Made by a program: the position numbers and the translations under genes. From Salaquimonas pukyongi (GTDB taxonomy: Bacteria; Pseudomonadota; Alphaproteobacteria; Rhizobiales; Rhizobiaceae), in the NCBI RefSeq assembly GCF_001953055.1, contig NZ_CP019044.1, forward strand, positions 248,001-312,000: 64,000 nt of DNA, in the 5' to 3' direction. Positions 17,525-26,089 of the stretch are shown here, in pieces (position 1 is the first letter of the stretch; each line of letters starts with the position of its first letter). The notes beneath the pieces are model-generated. The model ran no database searches. It was not told where the DNA came from and saw nothing but the letters and a program-made list of their open reading frames with translations.

Positions 17525-18505
17525 TTGGGCAATCTCCTTTCAATCGTATTAGAGCCGCAGAACCTTCTGGCGATTCTCGCATCGCTGGCGGTCTTCGCCA
17601 CGATTTTGACCATCGCCATGCCGGTATTGCAGCGCGATGAACTGTCGGACCGCATGAACACGGTTGTGGTTGAGCGCGACAAGATCCGCCAGCGTGAGCG
17701 CGAGCGCCTGGCCGAAGAGAAAAAAAGGGGATCGCTGAAGCAGACCGACGCGGGCTTCATGAAGGATTTCGTCGACCGCTTTAATCTGAAAAAGGCACTG
17801 GCGGACGAATCCACATTCAGCTCGCTGAAGATGGCGGGATACCGCAAGCAATCACATGTTTATGTGTTTTTGTTTTTCAGGCTCGTCCTGCCTGCCATCA
17901 TGCTGGCAGTGGCAAGCATTTACGTCTTTGCCATCGCCGATCTGCAATACACATTCATGATGAAGCTGGCCATCGTTCTGGGCATCGCCTATGCCGGCTT
18001 TTATGCACCGATCGTCTTCGTCAGAAACCAGGTCTCCAAACGGCAGCTTTCGATCCGCCGTGCCTGGCCCGATTCGCTCGATCTGATGCTGATCTGCGTA
18101 GAATCGGGCATGACCATGGAAGCCGCCCTGCGCAAGGTTGCGGTTGAAATCGGCACCAATTCGCCGCCGCTGGCTGAAGAACTCGTGCTGACCAATGCCG
18201 AGCTTTCCTATCTTCAGGAGCGCCGCCAGGCCTATGAAAACCTTGCCGCCCGCACCGGGCTGGAGGGCGTCAAATCGGTTACCATGGCCCTCATTCAGGC
18301 TGAGCGCTATGGCACGCCACTGGGCAATGCGCTGCGCGTTCTGGCACAGGAAAACCGTGATCAGCGCATGGCGGATGCGGAAAAGAAAGCGGCCTCCCTC
18401 CCGCCGAAGCTTACCGTGCCGATGATCGTGTTCTTCCTGCCGGTTCTCTTTGCCGTGATCCTCGGTCCTGCGATTATCCGGTTGACCGAAAAAGACATCT
18501 TCTAG
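17525..18505 (+). CDS. tadC: Tad platform protein TadC
   Basis: A 326-residue partner of TadB with the same GspF-type domain (AWPDSLDLMLICVESGMTMEAALRKVA, then ERYGTPLGNALRVLAQENRDQRM) and four membrane segments, the last at the C-terminus. The start is a TTG at 17525 with GGAG eight bases before it; no ATG or GTG gives the conserved N-terminus LLSIVLEPQNLLAILASLAVF. Its TAG stop codon is partly supplied by the MITE-like element that begins here: without the element the stop would read TAA, and the terminator at 18815 would follow directly. Confidence 0.92.
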   Translation: MGNLLSIVLEPQNLLAILASLAVFATILTIAMPVLQRDELSDRMNTVVVERDKIRQRERERLAEEKKRGSLKQTDAGFMKDFVDRFNLKKALADESTFSSLKMAGYRKQSHVYVFLFFRLVLPAIMLAVASIYVFAIADLQYTFMMKLAIVLGIAYAGFYAPIVFVRNQVSKRQLSIRRAWPDSLDLMLICVESGMTMEAALRKVAVEIGTNSPPLAEELVLTNAELSYLQERRQAYENLAARTGLEGVKSVTMALIQAERYGTPLGNALRVLAQENRDQRMADAEKKAASLPPKLTVPMIVFFLPVLFAVILGPAIIRLTEKDIF

Positions 18506-18814
18506 AGCGTGTCCGGTTTAAATGGAAGCAGTTTGCATGGATGGATTTTTCGCCTCCGGCAAGCAGAACACCGCAGCGCGGTGCCTTGCCACCTCGCGAG
18601 GATTTCGACGAAGCCAGAACGCAAAAGACACCACAGCCGGGCACTTAACATCATGAATGTATCGGGTTTTCTGCAATCGTTTGAACCTGGTTCCTTGCCC
18701 TTCGGGCAGCGCCGGAAAATACTGACAGTGCCTGCACTGCGCCGCATTTTTCCTCCTTGCCGAAGACCAAACTCCCGGCGTTCAAACGATTCCATTTAAG
18801 CCGGACACGCTATA
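18503..18814. mobile_element. 308-bp MITE-like element flanked by TA, inserted at the tadC stop
   Basis: Terminal inverted repeats of 22 bp (18506-18527 and 18790-18811) match at 21 of 22 positions, beginning AGCGTGTCCGG. A TA dinucleotide flanks both ends (18503-18504 and 18813-18814), the target duplication typical of IS630/Tc1-mariner transposons. Inside are further inverted repeats, including AATCGTTTGAAC / GTTCAAACGATT and a CACCGC-AGC-GCGGTG hairpin, and no transposase. Precise removal of the element plus one TA would give tadC a TAA stop followed at once by its terminator, strong internal support for insertion. The minus-strand open frame inside (18502-18795) is an artefact of the repeat. 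Confidence 0.78.
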
Positions 18815-18838
18815 AAACCCTGAACGCCATCAGGGTTT
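18815..18838. terminator. original tadC terminator, displaced by the element
   Basis: Perfect 9-bp stem AAACCCTGA / TCAGGGTTT with a 6-base loop. T-run is weak on the plus strand (GGGTTTGG) and better on the minus strand. It lies directly behind the MITE-like element. Confidence 0.65.
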
Positions 18839-18865
18839 GGTAATTGCGCTGCACACACAAAATCT

Positions 18866-18892
18866 GCGCCGCCTCATCCAATGAGGCGGCGC
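18866..18892. terminator. 12-bp perfect hairpin between convergent genes
   Basis: GCGCCGCCTCAT / ATGAGGCGGCGC with a 3-base CCA loop. It lies 22 bases beyond the stop of the minus-strand gene ending at 18915 and can stop transcription from both sides, though only a loose T-run follows on either strand. Confidence 0.7.
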
Positions 18893-18914
18893 AATTGGTT
18901 TTCGCTTCAAATAC

Positions 18915-19547
18915 TTACTTCTTTCTGAAAGCTGCCGGCACGACTACATGTAGGGCAATGCCATTGTCGCGATGATTGCCGCCGGCAACGGATGCAGCCC
19001 ATGCTGCCGCCGCACCCAGGGCAGCACCTGCCGCCGTGGCGAAAGCCACAATGACCGACTGATTGGCCACCCAGACTTGCAGATTTTCAGACAATTGAGG
19101 GGCATCAACTGCCGGTGAAGTTGCAACCAGCGACCCCGCAATGCCTGCAAGGGCGCCAGCCAATGCCATCGAGACAGTCGCCAACGCCCACGCCGTCAAA
19201 CCGTGAACGCCGTCGCGGAAATCCACCTCATCTTCACCGGCATCGCCCATCGGCATCCGCATCCGGCCGGAAATGTATCCGGCAGCAGCCGAGCTGCCCA
19301 CAGAGACCAGCAGAAGCCACAGAGCAGCAGCCACGAAGTTGTAGGAAATGGTGTTGTCGGCCCGTACAGGCTCACCCATGGCAAGGCCAACAGCGCTGCC
19401 GAACTCAATCAGGATTACGGAAATGGCGACAGCCATCAGCGCGCCGGCCCATACCGGGCCCCATTCCAAATACGAGGTGTTGGCGGTTGGCGCAGCTCTT
19501 GTAACGGCCGCGGTTGCCGCAGTTCTTGTGGTTTGTTTGGCTGCCAT
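18915..19547 (-). CDS. conserved small multi-pass membrane protein of unknown function
   Basis: A 210-residue Ala/Gly-rich protein with about four hydrophobic segments (residues 33-60, 70-92, 118-142, 162-185) joined by a short acidic loop GDAGEDEVDF. The first segment YLEWGPVWAGALMAVAISVILIEFG resembles a pattern I associate with rhizobial proteins loosely annotated as PhnA-like, but nothing shows a phosphonate role. It starts two bases after the stop of a 24-residue membrane peptide gene and has no clear ribosome binding site of its own, so it is probably translationally coupled to that peptide. Located between the pilus operon and tadD; no link to pili is evident. Confidence 0.7.
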   Translation of the reverse strand: MAAKQTTRTAATAAVTRAAPTANTSYLEWGPVWAGALMAVAISVILIEFGSAVGLAMGEPVRADNTISYNFVAAALWLLLVSVGSSAAAGYISGRMRMPMGDAGEDEVDFRDGVHGLTAWALATVSMALAGALAGIAGSLVATSPAVDAPQLSENLQVWVANQSVIVAFATAAGAALGAAAAWAASVAGGNHRDNGIALHVVVPAAFRKK

Positions 19548-19549
19548 GA

Positions 19550-19624
19550 TTACCGCAACCCGAGTGCAGATAGAATGAACAGGACAACGACCACGAGGCC
19601 GATAAGATAGATAATGCCGTGCAT
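19550..19624 (-). CDS. 24-residue single-span membrane peptide
   Basis: A tiny gene beginning MHGIIYLIGLVV and ending ALGLR: one hydrophobic helix of about 18 residues with almost no flanking residues. GGGAGGT, an excellent ribosome binding site, lies 9-10 bases before the ATG at 19622-19624. The stop TAA (19550-19552) is two bases from the start codon of the 210-residue membrane protein. Rhizobial genomes carry similar short one-helix peptides, often missed in annotation. It may assist or regulate the partner membrane protein; function unknown. Confidence 0.65.
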   Translation of the reverse strand: MHGIIYLIGLVVVVLFILSALGLR

Positions 19625-19846
19625 GATGAAGATACCTCCCGAGTATGCGGTTAATGATACTCGATGAACGTTCGGATACCGGGATGGTTCCGTCGAGGTA
19701 TGGTCAGTGTTCTGCTTCACCCGTTGCGGGAGCAAGCATCGGCTGCTTTTTCAGCACTGTCATGGGAGGAGACTGCGGCTGCAAGGCATCGCGGCGCAGA
19801 TACAAAGACGAATTCGGTGGCGTGTGGGAGGTTTTGGGTACTGGCC

Positions 19847-20638
19847 CTAATTTGTACCCTTGTCATCCTCTTTCAGGATGTTCCAGGCATTCTGCTGGGA
19901 GAGCATCTGGCGCAGATAATCCACATTCGCCTTTGCGTCCGTTGGGCTCATTTCGGCTGCAGCGATGCGCTCGGCCTCTTCAAACCGGCCCTGCAGACCG
20001 ACTACAAGGGCAAGGTTCTGCCGCACGCGGCTGTCCGCTTTCCGGGTACCCACAGCCATCTTCAGGTATTGTTCGGCTTTCGGCAGCTCATTGGTCAGCA
20101 GGTAGGACATGCCCAGGTTGGAAAGAACCGAAGGTTCGTCCGGTACAATCTGCAGTGCCTTTTGATAGTAGACGCGGGCTTCCTGGGGCCGGTCAAGCTG
20201 ATCGAGCACGGCGCCCTGCGCAGAAAGCAGCCGCCAGTCCGGCCGGTCGTCATGCTGGGCCCGGCCGATGACTTCAAGCGCTTTTTTCAATTCGCCGTTG
20301 GAAGCAAGTGCCTTGCCATAGGCAGCCAGAACATCGTTGTCGTCGGGATGGTGGATCACCATTTGCTGCATGACAGCAAGCGCCTGATCGGTACGGCCCG
20401 CCGTCCGCAATGCATCGGCATAATTGAGCCCGGCCTGTTTGCTTTTGGGCCGCCGCTCATATTGCTTGCCATAGCTTTCGATGGCCCGGTTGAGTTCCGG
20501 CACGGATAGCTCCGACATGGAGGCGCTGCTGCGCTTGATGCTGCCGGTCCGGGTTTTGTCGGTAGCACAGGCCGAAAGCGCAAGCGTGGCGGCCAGCATC
20601 ATGACAATGGAGGATTTTCGATTGATCTCGAACAACAT
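19847..20638 (-). CDS. tadD: Tad pilus TPR lipoprotein TadD
   Basis: A 263-residue lipoprotein: signal peptide with lipobox ATLALSAC (Cys24), then about five tetratricopeptide repeats from residue 60 on (NYADALRTAGRTDQALAVMQ, LSAQGAVLDQLDRPQEARVYYQKAL, LSNLGMSYLLTNELPKAEQYLKMAV). TadD is needed for Flp pilus biogenesis in Aggregatibacter and is thought to act at the outer membrane with the secretin. Here it is on the strand opposite to tadC and separated from it by the MITE-like element and a membrane-protein pair, yet still in the locus. GGGA precedes the ATG. Confidence 0.88.
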   Translation of the reverse strand: MLFEINRKSSIVMMLAATLALSACATDKTRTGSIKRSSASMSELSVPELNRAIESYGKQYERRPKSKQAGLNYADALRTAGRTDQALAVMQQMVIHHPDDNDVLAAYGKALASNGELKKALEVIGRAQHDDRPDWRLLSAQGAVLDQLDRPQEARVYYQKALQIVPDEPSVLSNLGMSYLLTNELPKAEQYLKMAVGTRKADSRVRQNLALVVGLQGRFEEAERIAAAEMSPTDAKANVDYLRQMLSQQNAWNILKEDDKGTN

Positions 20639-20760
20639 ACCGCAATTCCCGAATCACCATGGCCCAGGGGCTGATACATCGAGCAATAATCTGTTAACCC
20701 TAATGGAAAGTTAATTTGGCTGATCCCGGCCCAGTGCCGGTCTGCCGCCTGCAATGGAAT

Positions 20761-22158
20761 ATGAGAATGAACCCTGTCAGTTTGCCGTTTGTCGGCGCTA
20801 CGAATGCCCGATCAAAAAAGGCAACGCCAATCATTGCAGTGAGCAAGGCTTCGCTGTCAAAGGCAATTGGCAGCTTCCCTGCGCCCCAGAAGAAGTGGAT
20901 CAAGGCCAATGGCTACACCGCTGATTCGGGAAAAATCCTGGTCGTTCCGGACGAGAAGGGTGCGATATCGGCAGTGCTGTTTGGCACTGATGACGCTGCA
21001 ACGCCGCTCAATACCGGGGCGTTGGCCGCAAAACTGCCTGACGGCTGCTACCGGCTCCAGATGCAGGGCGATCTGCACGGCGCTGCACTCGGCATTGCCC
21101 TGGGGGCGTATCGCTTCACCCGCTACAAGGAACACAAACGCTCCAAGGTCGAATTTGTCCTGCCGGAGGGCGTCGACAAACAACGGCTCTTCCGCGAAGC
21201 CGAGGCAGCCTATCTTGCTCGCGATCTGATCAACACGCCTGCTGGCGACATGGGGCCGGATGAGCTTCAATCGGCGATGCGCGGATTGGCCACCCGGTTC
21301 AAGGCAACGATGCGTGTGATCAAGGGGGATGATCTTCTGAAAAGGAACTTTCCCATGATCCATGCCGTCGGGAGAGCCAGCGCGTCAGCGCCACGGCTGC
21401 TCGACATGAAATGGGGCAGGGCCAAGGACCCCAAAGTCACGCTTGTCGGCAAAGGGGTTTGTTTTGATACCGGCGGCCTCAACATCAAGCCGGGCGGCTC
21501 CATGGCGCTGATGAAAAAGGACATGGGCGGTGCGGCGAATGTGCTGGGCCTTGCCATGATGATCATGGCGGCGAAACTGCCGGTCCGCCTCCGCGTTCTG
21601 ATCCCGGCGGTTGAGAATTCGATTTCCGGCAATGCCTTCCGCCCCGGGGATGTTCTGCCAAGCCGCAAGGGCATTACCGTCGAGATCGGCAATACCGATG
21701 CCGAAGGCCGCCTGGTGCTCGGTGATGCGCTCACCTTGGGCGATGAGGAAAAGCCGCAACTGATGATCGACATGGCAACGCTTACCGGCGCTGCCAGAGT
21801 TGCCCTCGGTCCGGACATGCCCCCCTTCTACACCGATGACGAGCAGCTGGCCGGCACGCTTGCAGCTGCCAGCACGGCCCTTCATGATCCACTTTGGCGC
21901 ATGCCTTTGTGGAAGCCGTACAACACCATGCTTTCTTCCAAAGTCGCCGACACCAATCACATCACATCCGGCGGGTTTGCCGGTTCGGTGACCGCGGCGC
22001 TGTTTCTGCAGAAATTCGTCGAGCCGGCAACGCGATGGGTTCATCTCGATATCTTCGGCTGGGTACCCGCTGCAAAACCCTGGTGCCCGGTCGGTGGTGA
22101 AGCCCAGGGTATCCGCGCCCTGTATCAACTGGTTACCGAACGCTTTTCGACGGCCTGA
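20761..22158 (+). CDS. M17 family leucyl aminopeptidase
   Basis: A 465-residue dinuclear-metal aminopeptidase that releases N-terminal residues from peptides in the cytoplasm. The active-site lysine and metal ligands are seen in KGVCFDTGGLNIKPGGSM and MKKDMGG, and the M17 signature NTDAEGRL is present. The N-terminal domain is shorter than in E. coli PepA, as in many alphaproteobacterial members, so I give no symbol. Start choice is between ATG 20761 (GGA close upstream) and ATG 20767; a TTG at 20716 would extend the protein without family support. It is followed immediately by a MarR-like gene and an NlpC/P60 hydrolase. Confidence 0.92.
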   Translation: MRMNPVSLPFVGATNARSKKATPIIAVSKASLSKAIGSFPAPQKKWIKANGYTADSGKILVVPDEKGAISAVLFGTDDAATPLNTGALAAKLPDGCYRLQMQGDLHGAALGIALGAYRFTRYKEHKRSKVEFVLPEGVDKQRLFREAEAAYLARDLINTPAGDMGPDELQSAMRGLATRFKATMRVIKGDDLLKRNFPMIHAVGRASASAPRLLDMKWGRAKDPKVTLVGKGVCFDTGGLNIKPGGSMALMKKDMGGAANVLGLAMMIMAAKLPVRLRVLIPAVENSISGNAFRPGDVLPSRKGITVEIGNTDAEGRLVLGDALTLGDEEKPQLMIDMATLTGAARVALGPDMPPFYTDDEQLAGTLAAASTALHDPLWRMPLWKPYNTMLSSKVADTNHITSGGFAGSVTAALFLQKFVEPATRWVHLDIFGWVPAAKPWCPVGGEAQGIRALYQLVTERFSTA

Positions 22159-22233
22159 ATGGTTGCCTCTTGCGATGACCGAGGTCGCGCAGTAACCTGT
22201 TACGGTTACGAAACGATTGACGGCAGAAATCGA

Positions 22234-22575
22234 ATGGAAATCCGGGCAGATCAGGCCTTGCGCTGGTGGAAGCGGGTGTGTCTTGAACAGGTGCTGGATG
22301 ACAGGCCGGATCTGACCTTGCGCCAGTTGACGCTGTTGCTGGTCATCTATCTTGATCCGCCACCCCACACGGTGCGTGGCCTGGCAGCCCGTCTCAATGT
22401 CACCAAGCCGGTTGTCACGCGGGCGCTTAATGCCATGGGCGCCATGGGCCTGGTGGAGCGCCGCCGCGATGAACGCGACCGCCGCAACGTTCTGGTTCGC
22501 CGAACCGTGGAAGGCAGCCTGTTTTTGGAAAAACTGTCAGACACCATCACCCTCGCCGCCGGGGAAGAGCTGTGA
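22234..22575 (+). CDS. MarR-family winged-helix regulator
   Basis: A 113-residue protein with one winged helix-turn-helix: recognition region TVRGLAARLNVTKPVVTRAL and a wing rich in arginine, ERRRDERDRRNVLVRRT. I start at ATG 22234, which begins just before the first helix (RADQALRWWKRVC). A longer form from ATG 22159, directly abutting the aminopeptidase stop, is possible; neither start has a strong ribosome binding site. Its stop overlaps the start of the NlpC/P60 gene, so the three genes look co-transcribed. Ligand and targets unknown. Confidence 0.8.
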   Translation: MEIRADQALRWWKRVCLEQVLDDRPDLTLRQLTLLLVIYLDPPPHTVRGLAARLNVTKPVVTRALNAMGAMGLVERRRDERDRRNVLVRRTVEGSLFLEKLSDTITLAAGEEL

Positions 22576-23468
22576 TGAACCGGCATCAGCCTCAGTTCAA
22601 TTGGCCGGAAATAAGGGACGACGATCCCCGGCTGTATTTGTCCCAATCGGAAAAGCAGGCAGCGGAACCTGCCTGGATTTCAGGCTTTTTCGCCGATGTG
22701 AAACGTCAGCCGCAGGCGGACGCCGGTCTCGACACGCAACTCCTGCACGGCGAAAACGTGCTGAAAGTTGAAACCGGCAATGGCTGGGCGAAAATCCAGG
22801 CGCGGCGCAATGGTTACGTTGGCTGGATTCTGGAAGATGTGCTGGGCGAAGGCGAACGTAGCCCAAGCCACCATGTCAGCGTCCCCCGCACGTTTCTTTA
22901 TCCCGGGCCGGACATGAAACTTCCCCGCAGCGGTTACCGCTCCCTTGGCTCCGGCGCCGTGGTGGTGGGTAAGGCGGAAACCCGTGGCACGCGCTACGCC
23001 ATTCTGGACAGTGGCGAAGCAATCATCGAAGACCACCTTGTTGCCGTCGGCAATCATGCCGAAGATTACGTCAGCGTTGCCGAAACCCTGCTGAGAACGC
23101 CCTATCTTTGGGGCGGCAGCACCGCCTTCGGCATAGACTGCTCGGGCCTTGTTTCGCTTGCCATGCAAATGGCAGGGATCGATGTGCTGCGCGATTCCGA
23201 CATGCAGGCGGCCACCATCGGTGAGCCGGTCGCCATTGATCCCGATTGGAGCAATCTCTGGCGCGGCGATCTTGTTTTCTGGCGCGGCCACGTGGCGATT
23301 GCCCAAGGAGAGATTGGCGGCCTCCAGCACCTGCTTCATGCAAACGGCCACACCATGGATGTTACAAGCGAACCGGCTGACGAAGCCGTCAGGCGCATTG
23401 CCCATTTGTACGAAACACCGATCGGCGTGCGCCGCCCTGCCAGTCTGGGCAAAGTTGCTTCCAGCTAA
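22575..23468 (+). CDS. NlpC/P60 family peptidoglycan hydrolase with SH3-like domains
   Basis: A 297-residue cysteine peptidase. Residues 45-92 and 100-160 look like bacterial SH3 repeats (GWAKIQARRNGYVGWI), then the NlpC/P60 domain with Cys189 (GIDCSGLV), His239 (RGHVAIA) and His256 (HANGHTM), the full catalytic triad. Such enzymes cut D-gamma-Glu-diaminopimelate links in murein peptides. There is no signal peptide, which suggests a cytoplasmic role in murein-peptide recycling, in line with the nearby Yej peptide importer. Starts at TGATG overlapping the MarR stop. Confidence 0.9.
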   Translation: MNRHQPQFNWPEIRDDDPRLYLSQSEKQAAEPAWISGFFADVKRQPQADAGLDTQLLHGENVLKVETGNGWAKIQARRNGYVGWILEDVLGEGERSPSHHVSVPRTFLYPGPDMKLPRSGYRSLGSGAVVVGKAETRGTRYAILDSGEAIIEDHLVAVGNHAEDYVSVAETLLRTPYLWGGSTAFGIDCSGLVSLAMQMAGIDVLRDSDMQAATIGEPVAIDPDWSNLWRGDLVFWRGHVAIAQGEIGGLQHLLHANGHTMDVTSEPADEAVRRIAHLYETPIGVRRPASLGKVASS

Positions 23469-23480
23469 ACAGGACATGAT

Positions 23481-24434
23481 CTAGTAACCAAGTGAACGGT
23501 CGACCACGTTTTCAAGTTCCTGGCCGGCTTCAAAGCGGGTGATCTGGTTTGATACATATCGGCCCAGTGCTTCGATGTCGGAAACAGCGGCCGCATGAGG
23601 TGTAAGGATTGCCTGCTCAAAACCCCAAAGGGGGCTTTCGGCAGAAAGCGGTTCTTCCTCGAACACATCGAGTGAGACTCCGCCCAGGGTTCCATCCTCA
23701 AGGCAGGCGGCAATATCCGCTTCGACCTGGCTGCCGCCCCGCCCGCCATTGATGAAAACCGGGCTTGCGATCTCTTCATGGCGCTGAAGTCTTGAAAAAA
23801 TGCCGCGATTGAAAATGCCCCGCGTCTCACGGGTCAGCGGCAACAGGCCGACGAGCACATGCGTAAGGGCCAAAAAGGCATCAAGTCCTGCTGCATCATA
23901 CACGTCGATGCCTTCCACCGGTCCTCCCGACCTGCTCCAGCCAACAACGTCAAAGCCGAGGGCCTTCAGTTTGCGTGCTGAATCCTGTCCCAGCTGGCCC
24001 ATCCCCATGATCCCAACGGTGACTTCGCTTGCCTGTGGTTGCGGCAATTCCTGCCACAGCCTTTCGCGCTGTTGGCGGTCATAGGCGCGCTGCTGGCGCA
24101 AATGCATCAGGCATTGCAGGCACACCCATTCGCTCATGCGGGTCGTCAGCGTATGATCGACAAACCGCACGATCGGCACATCCGGCAGGAAATCCGCCTG
24201 GAAAATATGATCCACGCCGGCGCCAACGGAAAACAGCACTTCAAGATCGGGCAGGCGGTTGAACAGTTTCCCATCCGGCTTCCAGACCAGCGCATAGCGC
24301 ACACCGGGAAAGGTTTCCGGGTGGGCGCTGCCATCGTTGATGTCGACCACATTACGCCCGCCAAGAGCTGCCTGCAGGCGGTCAAACTTGCGGGTGCTTT
24401 CAAACTGGATGTCGATGAGAAGCGGTGAGGGCAT
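23481..24434 (-). CDS. D-2-hydroxyacid dehydrogenase (glyoxylate/hydroxypyruvate reductase A-like)
   Basis: A 317-residue NAD(P)H-dependent reductase. The Rossmann motif GMGQLG is at residues 144-149, with the catalytic Arg in NGGRGG (Arg232), the Glu of DVFEEEPL (about 260) and His280 in LTPHAA. The overall pattern resembles GhrA, which reduces glyoxylate and hydroxypyruvate, but the real substrate is unknown. Short gap of 12 bases to the convergent NlpC/P60 gene; it lies 23 bases after the yejF stop on the same strand, so it may be the last gene of the Yej operon. Confidence 0.88.
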   Translation of the reverse strand: MPSPLLIDIQFESTRKFDRLQAALGGRNVVDINDGSAHPETFPGVRYALVWKPDGKLFNRLPDLEVLFSVGAGVDHIFQADFLPDVPIVRFVDHTLTTRMSEWVCLQCLMHLRQQRAYDRQQRERLWQELPQPQASEVTVGIMGMGQLGQDSARKLKALGFDVVGWSRSGGPVEGIDVYDAAGLDAFLALTHVLVGLLPLTRETRGIFNRGIFSRLQRHEEIASPVFINGGRGGSQVEADIAACLEDGTLGGVSLDVFEEEPLSAESPLWGFEQAILTPHAAAVSDIEALGRYVSNQITRFEAGQELENVVDRSLGY

Positions 24435-24457
24435 GATATCCTGCGGAAAATGGAACG

Positions 24458-26089
24458 CTATTGATCGACAATGCCTTCAGGCGCCGCCTCAATATCAAAA
24501 GCCGCCGCCATCAGCGCCTTGGTGTAATCGGTTTTCGGCTTTTCGAAAATCTGCTTTGCCTCGCCCTGTTCCACCACCTTGCCGTTGCGCATCACGATTA
24601 CCTCATTGGCAAGCGCCCGCACGACCTTCAGGTCGTGGCTGATGAACATGTATGTCAGCCCGTGCTTTTTCTGCAACTCGCGCAACAGCTCGACCACCTG
24701 AGCCTGAACGCTCATGTCAAGCGCCGAGGTGGGTTCGTCCAGCAGCACGAATTTCGGTTCCAGAACAATGGCGCGGGCAATGGCGATACGTTGGCGCTGG
24801 CCGCCTGAAAACTCATGCGGATAACGGTGCCGGGTTTCCGGATCGAGCCCGGTTTCGGAAAGCGCCTTGCAGACGCGTTCATCGCGCTCGCCTGCCGTGA
24901 GGTCCGGGGCGTGAATTTTCAGTCCTTCGGCAACGATCTCGGCAATGCTCATGCGCGGGCTGAGCGAACCGTAAGGATCCTGAAAGACAACCTGCATGCG
25001 GTTGCGGTAGGGCCGCATTTCCCGGAACGACTTTTCGTGGATGGCATCGCCCAGAAAGACAATCCGCCCCTCGCTGGAGATTAGCCGCACCAGCGCCATG
25101 CCGAGCGTCGTTTTGCCGGAGCCCGATTCGCCGACAATCCCAAGCGTCTGTCCCTCGCGCAGGGTGACATCGATGCCGTCCACGGCTTTGACGTGATCAA
25201 CCGTCTTTCGGAAGAAGCCGCGCTTGATCGGAAACCAGACCTTGAGGCCCTTTCCCTCCATGACAAGTGGCGCCTTCAGGTTGCTTGCCGGAGGTGCGCC
25301 CCGGGGTTCTGCGGAAAGAAGGTGCTTCGTATAGGCATGCTGCGGTTTCTCGAACAGCTTGGCCGTATCGCCCGTTTCGACGATCTTGCCGCCCTGCATG
25401 ACACAGGTGCGATGGGCGATCTTGCGGACAATGCCGAGGTCATGGGTGATGAACAGCATCGACAATCCCTGTGCCTTTTGCAGTTCACCCAGCAGTTTCA
25501 GGATTTGCGCCTGCACCGTCACGTCGAGCGCTGTGGTCGGCTCGTCGGCGATCAGCAGTTTGGGCTCGTTGGCAAGCGCCATGGCAATCATGACACGCTG
25601 CCTCTGGCCACCTGAAAGCTGATGCGGATAGGCACCAAGCCGCTTTTCCGGTTCGCGGATACCCACAAGGTTGAGCAGTTCCAGCGTTCGTTTTCGGGCC
25701 GCTTCACCATCCATGCCCTTGTGCAGCAGCAACACCTCGGCGACCTGCTGCTCGATCGTATGGAGCGGATTGAGCGAGGTCATCGGCTCCTGGAAGATCA
25801 TGGTGATGTCGTTGCCGCGGACACGCCTGAGGTCGCGCTCATCATGGTCGAGCAGGTTTTCGCCATCAAACCAGACTTCGCCGGACGGGTGCGATGCGGC
25901 GGGGTAGGGCAGCAGCTTCAGGATCGAAAGCGCGGAAACGGATTTGCCCGATCCCGATTCGCCCACCAGCGCAACCGTTTCGCCGGGCAGGATATCGAAG
26001 CCAATCCGGTCGACGGCCAGATTGGTTTTGCCGCCCTGGGTAAAGGCGACGGAAAGGTCCCGAACGGAAAGGAGGGGGTTTTCTGCCAT
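24458..26089 (-). CDS. yejF: peptide ABC transporter ATP-binding protein YejF (double ABC)
   Basis: A 543-residue protein with two fused ABC ATPase domains. Domain 1 has Walker A GESGSGKS at residues 43-50, signature LSGGQRQR and [12 protein letters not shown]; domain 2 has [17 protein letters not shown] and [10 protein letters not shown]. Both sites look catalytically complete. It energises the YejBE channel for uptake of oligopeptides from the periplasm. ATG 26087-26089 overlaps the yejE stop by one base (TGATG). Confidence 0.95.
   Translation of the reverse strand: MAENPLLSVRDLSVAFTQGGKTNLAVDRIGFDILPGETVALVGESGSGKSVSALSILKLLPYPAASHPSGEVWFDGENLLDHDERDLRRVRGNDITMIFQEPMTSLNPLHTIEQQVAEVLLLHKGMDGEAARKRTLELLNLVGIREPEKRLGAYPHQLSGGQRQRVMIAMALANEPKLLIADEPTTALDVTVQAQILKLLGELQKAQGLSMLFITHDLGIVRKIAHRTCVMQGGKIVETGDTAKLFEKPQHAYTKHLLSAEPRGAPPASNLKAPLVMEGKGLKVWFPIKRGFFRKTVDHVKAVDGIDVTLREGQTLGIVGESGSGKTTLGMALVRLISSEGRIVFLGDAIHEKSFREMRPYRNRMQVVFQDPYGSLSPRMSIAEIVAEGLKIHAPDLTAGERDERVCKALSETGLDPETRHRYPHEFSGGQRQRIAIARAIVLEPKFVLLDEPTSALDMSVQAQVVELLRELQKKHGLTYMFISHDLKVVRALANEVIVMRNGKVVEQGEAKQIFEKPKTDYTKALMAAAFDIEAAPEGIVDQ

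Noticed and set aside
18502-18795. Minus-strand 97-codon open frame inside the repeat element
   Set aside because: It is made from the inverted repeat itself and has no ribosome binding site; likely the source of hypothetical proteins in other genomes.
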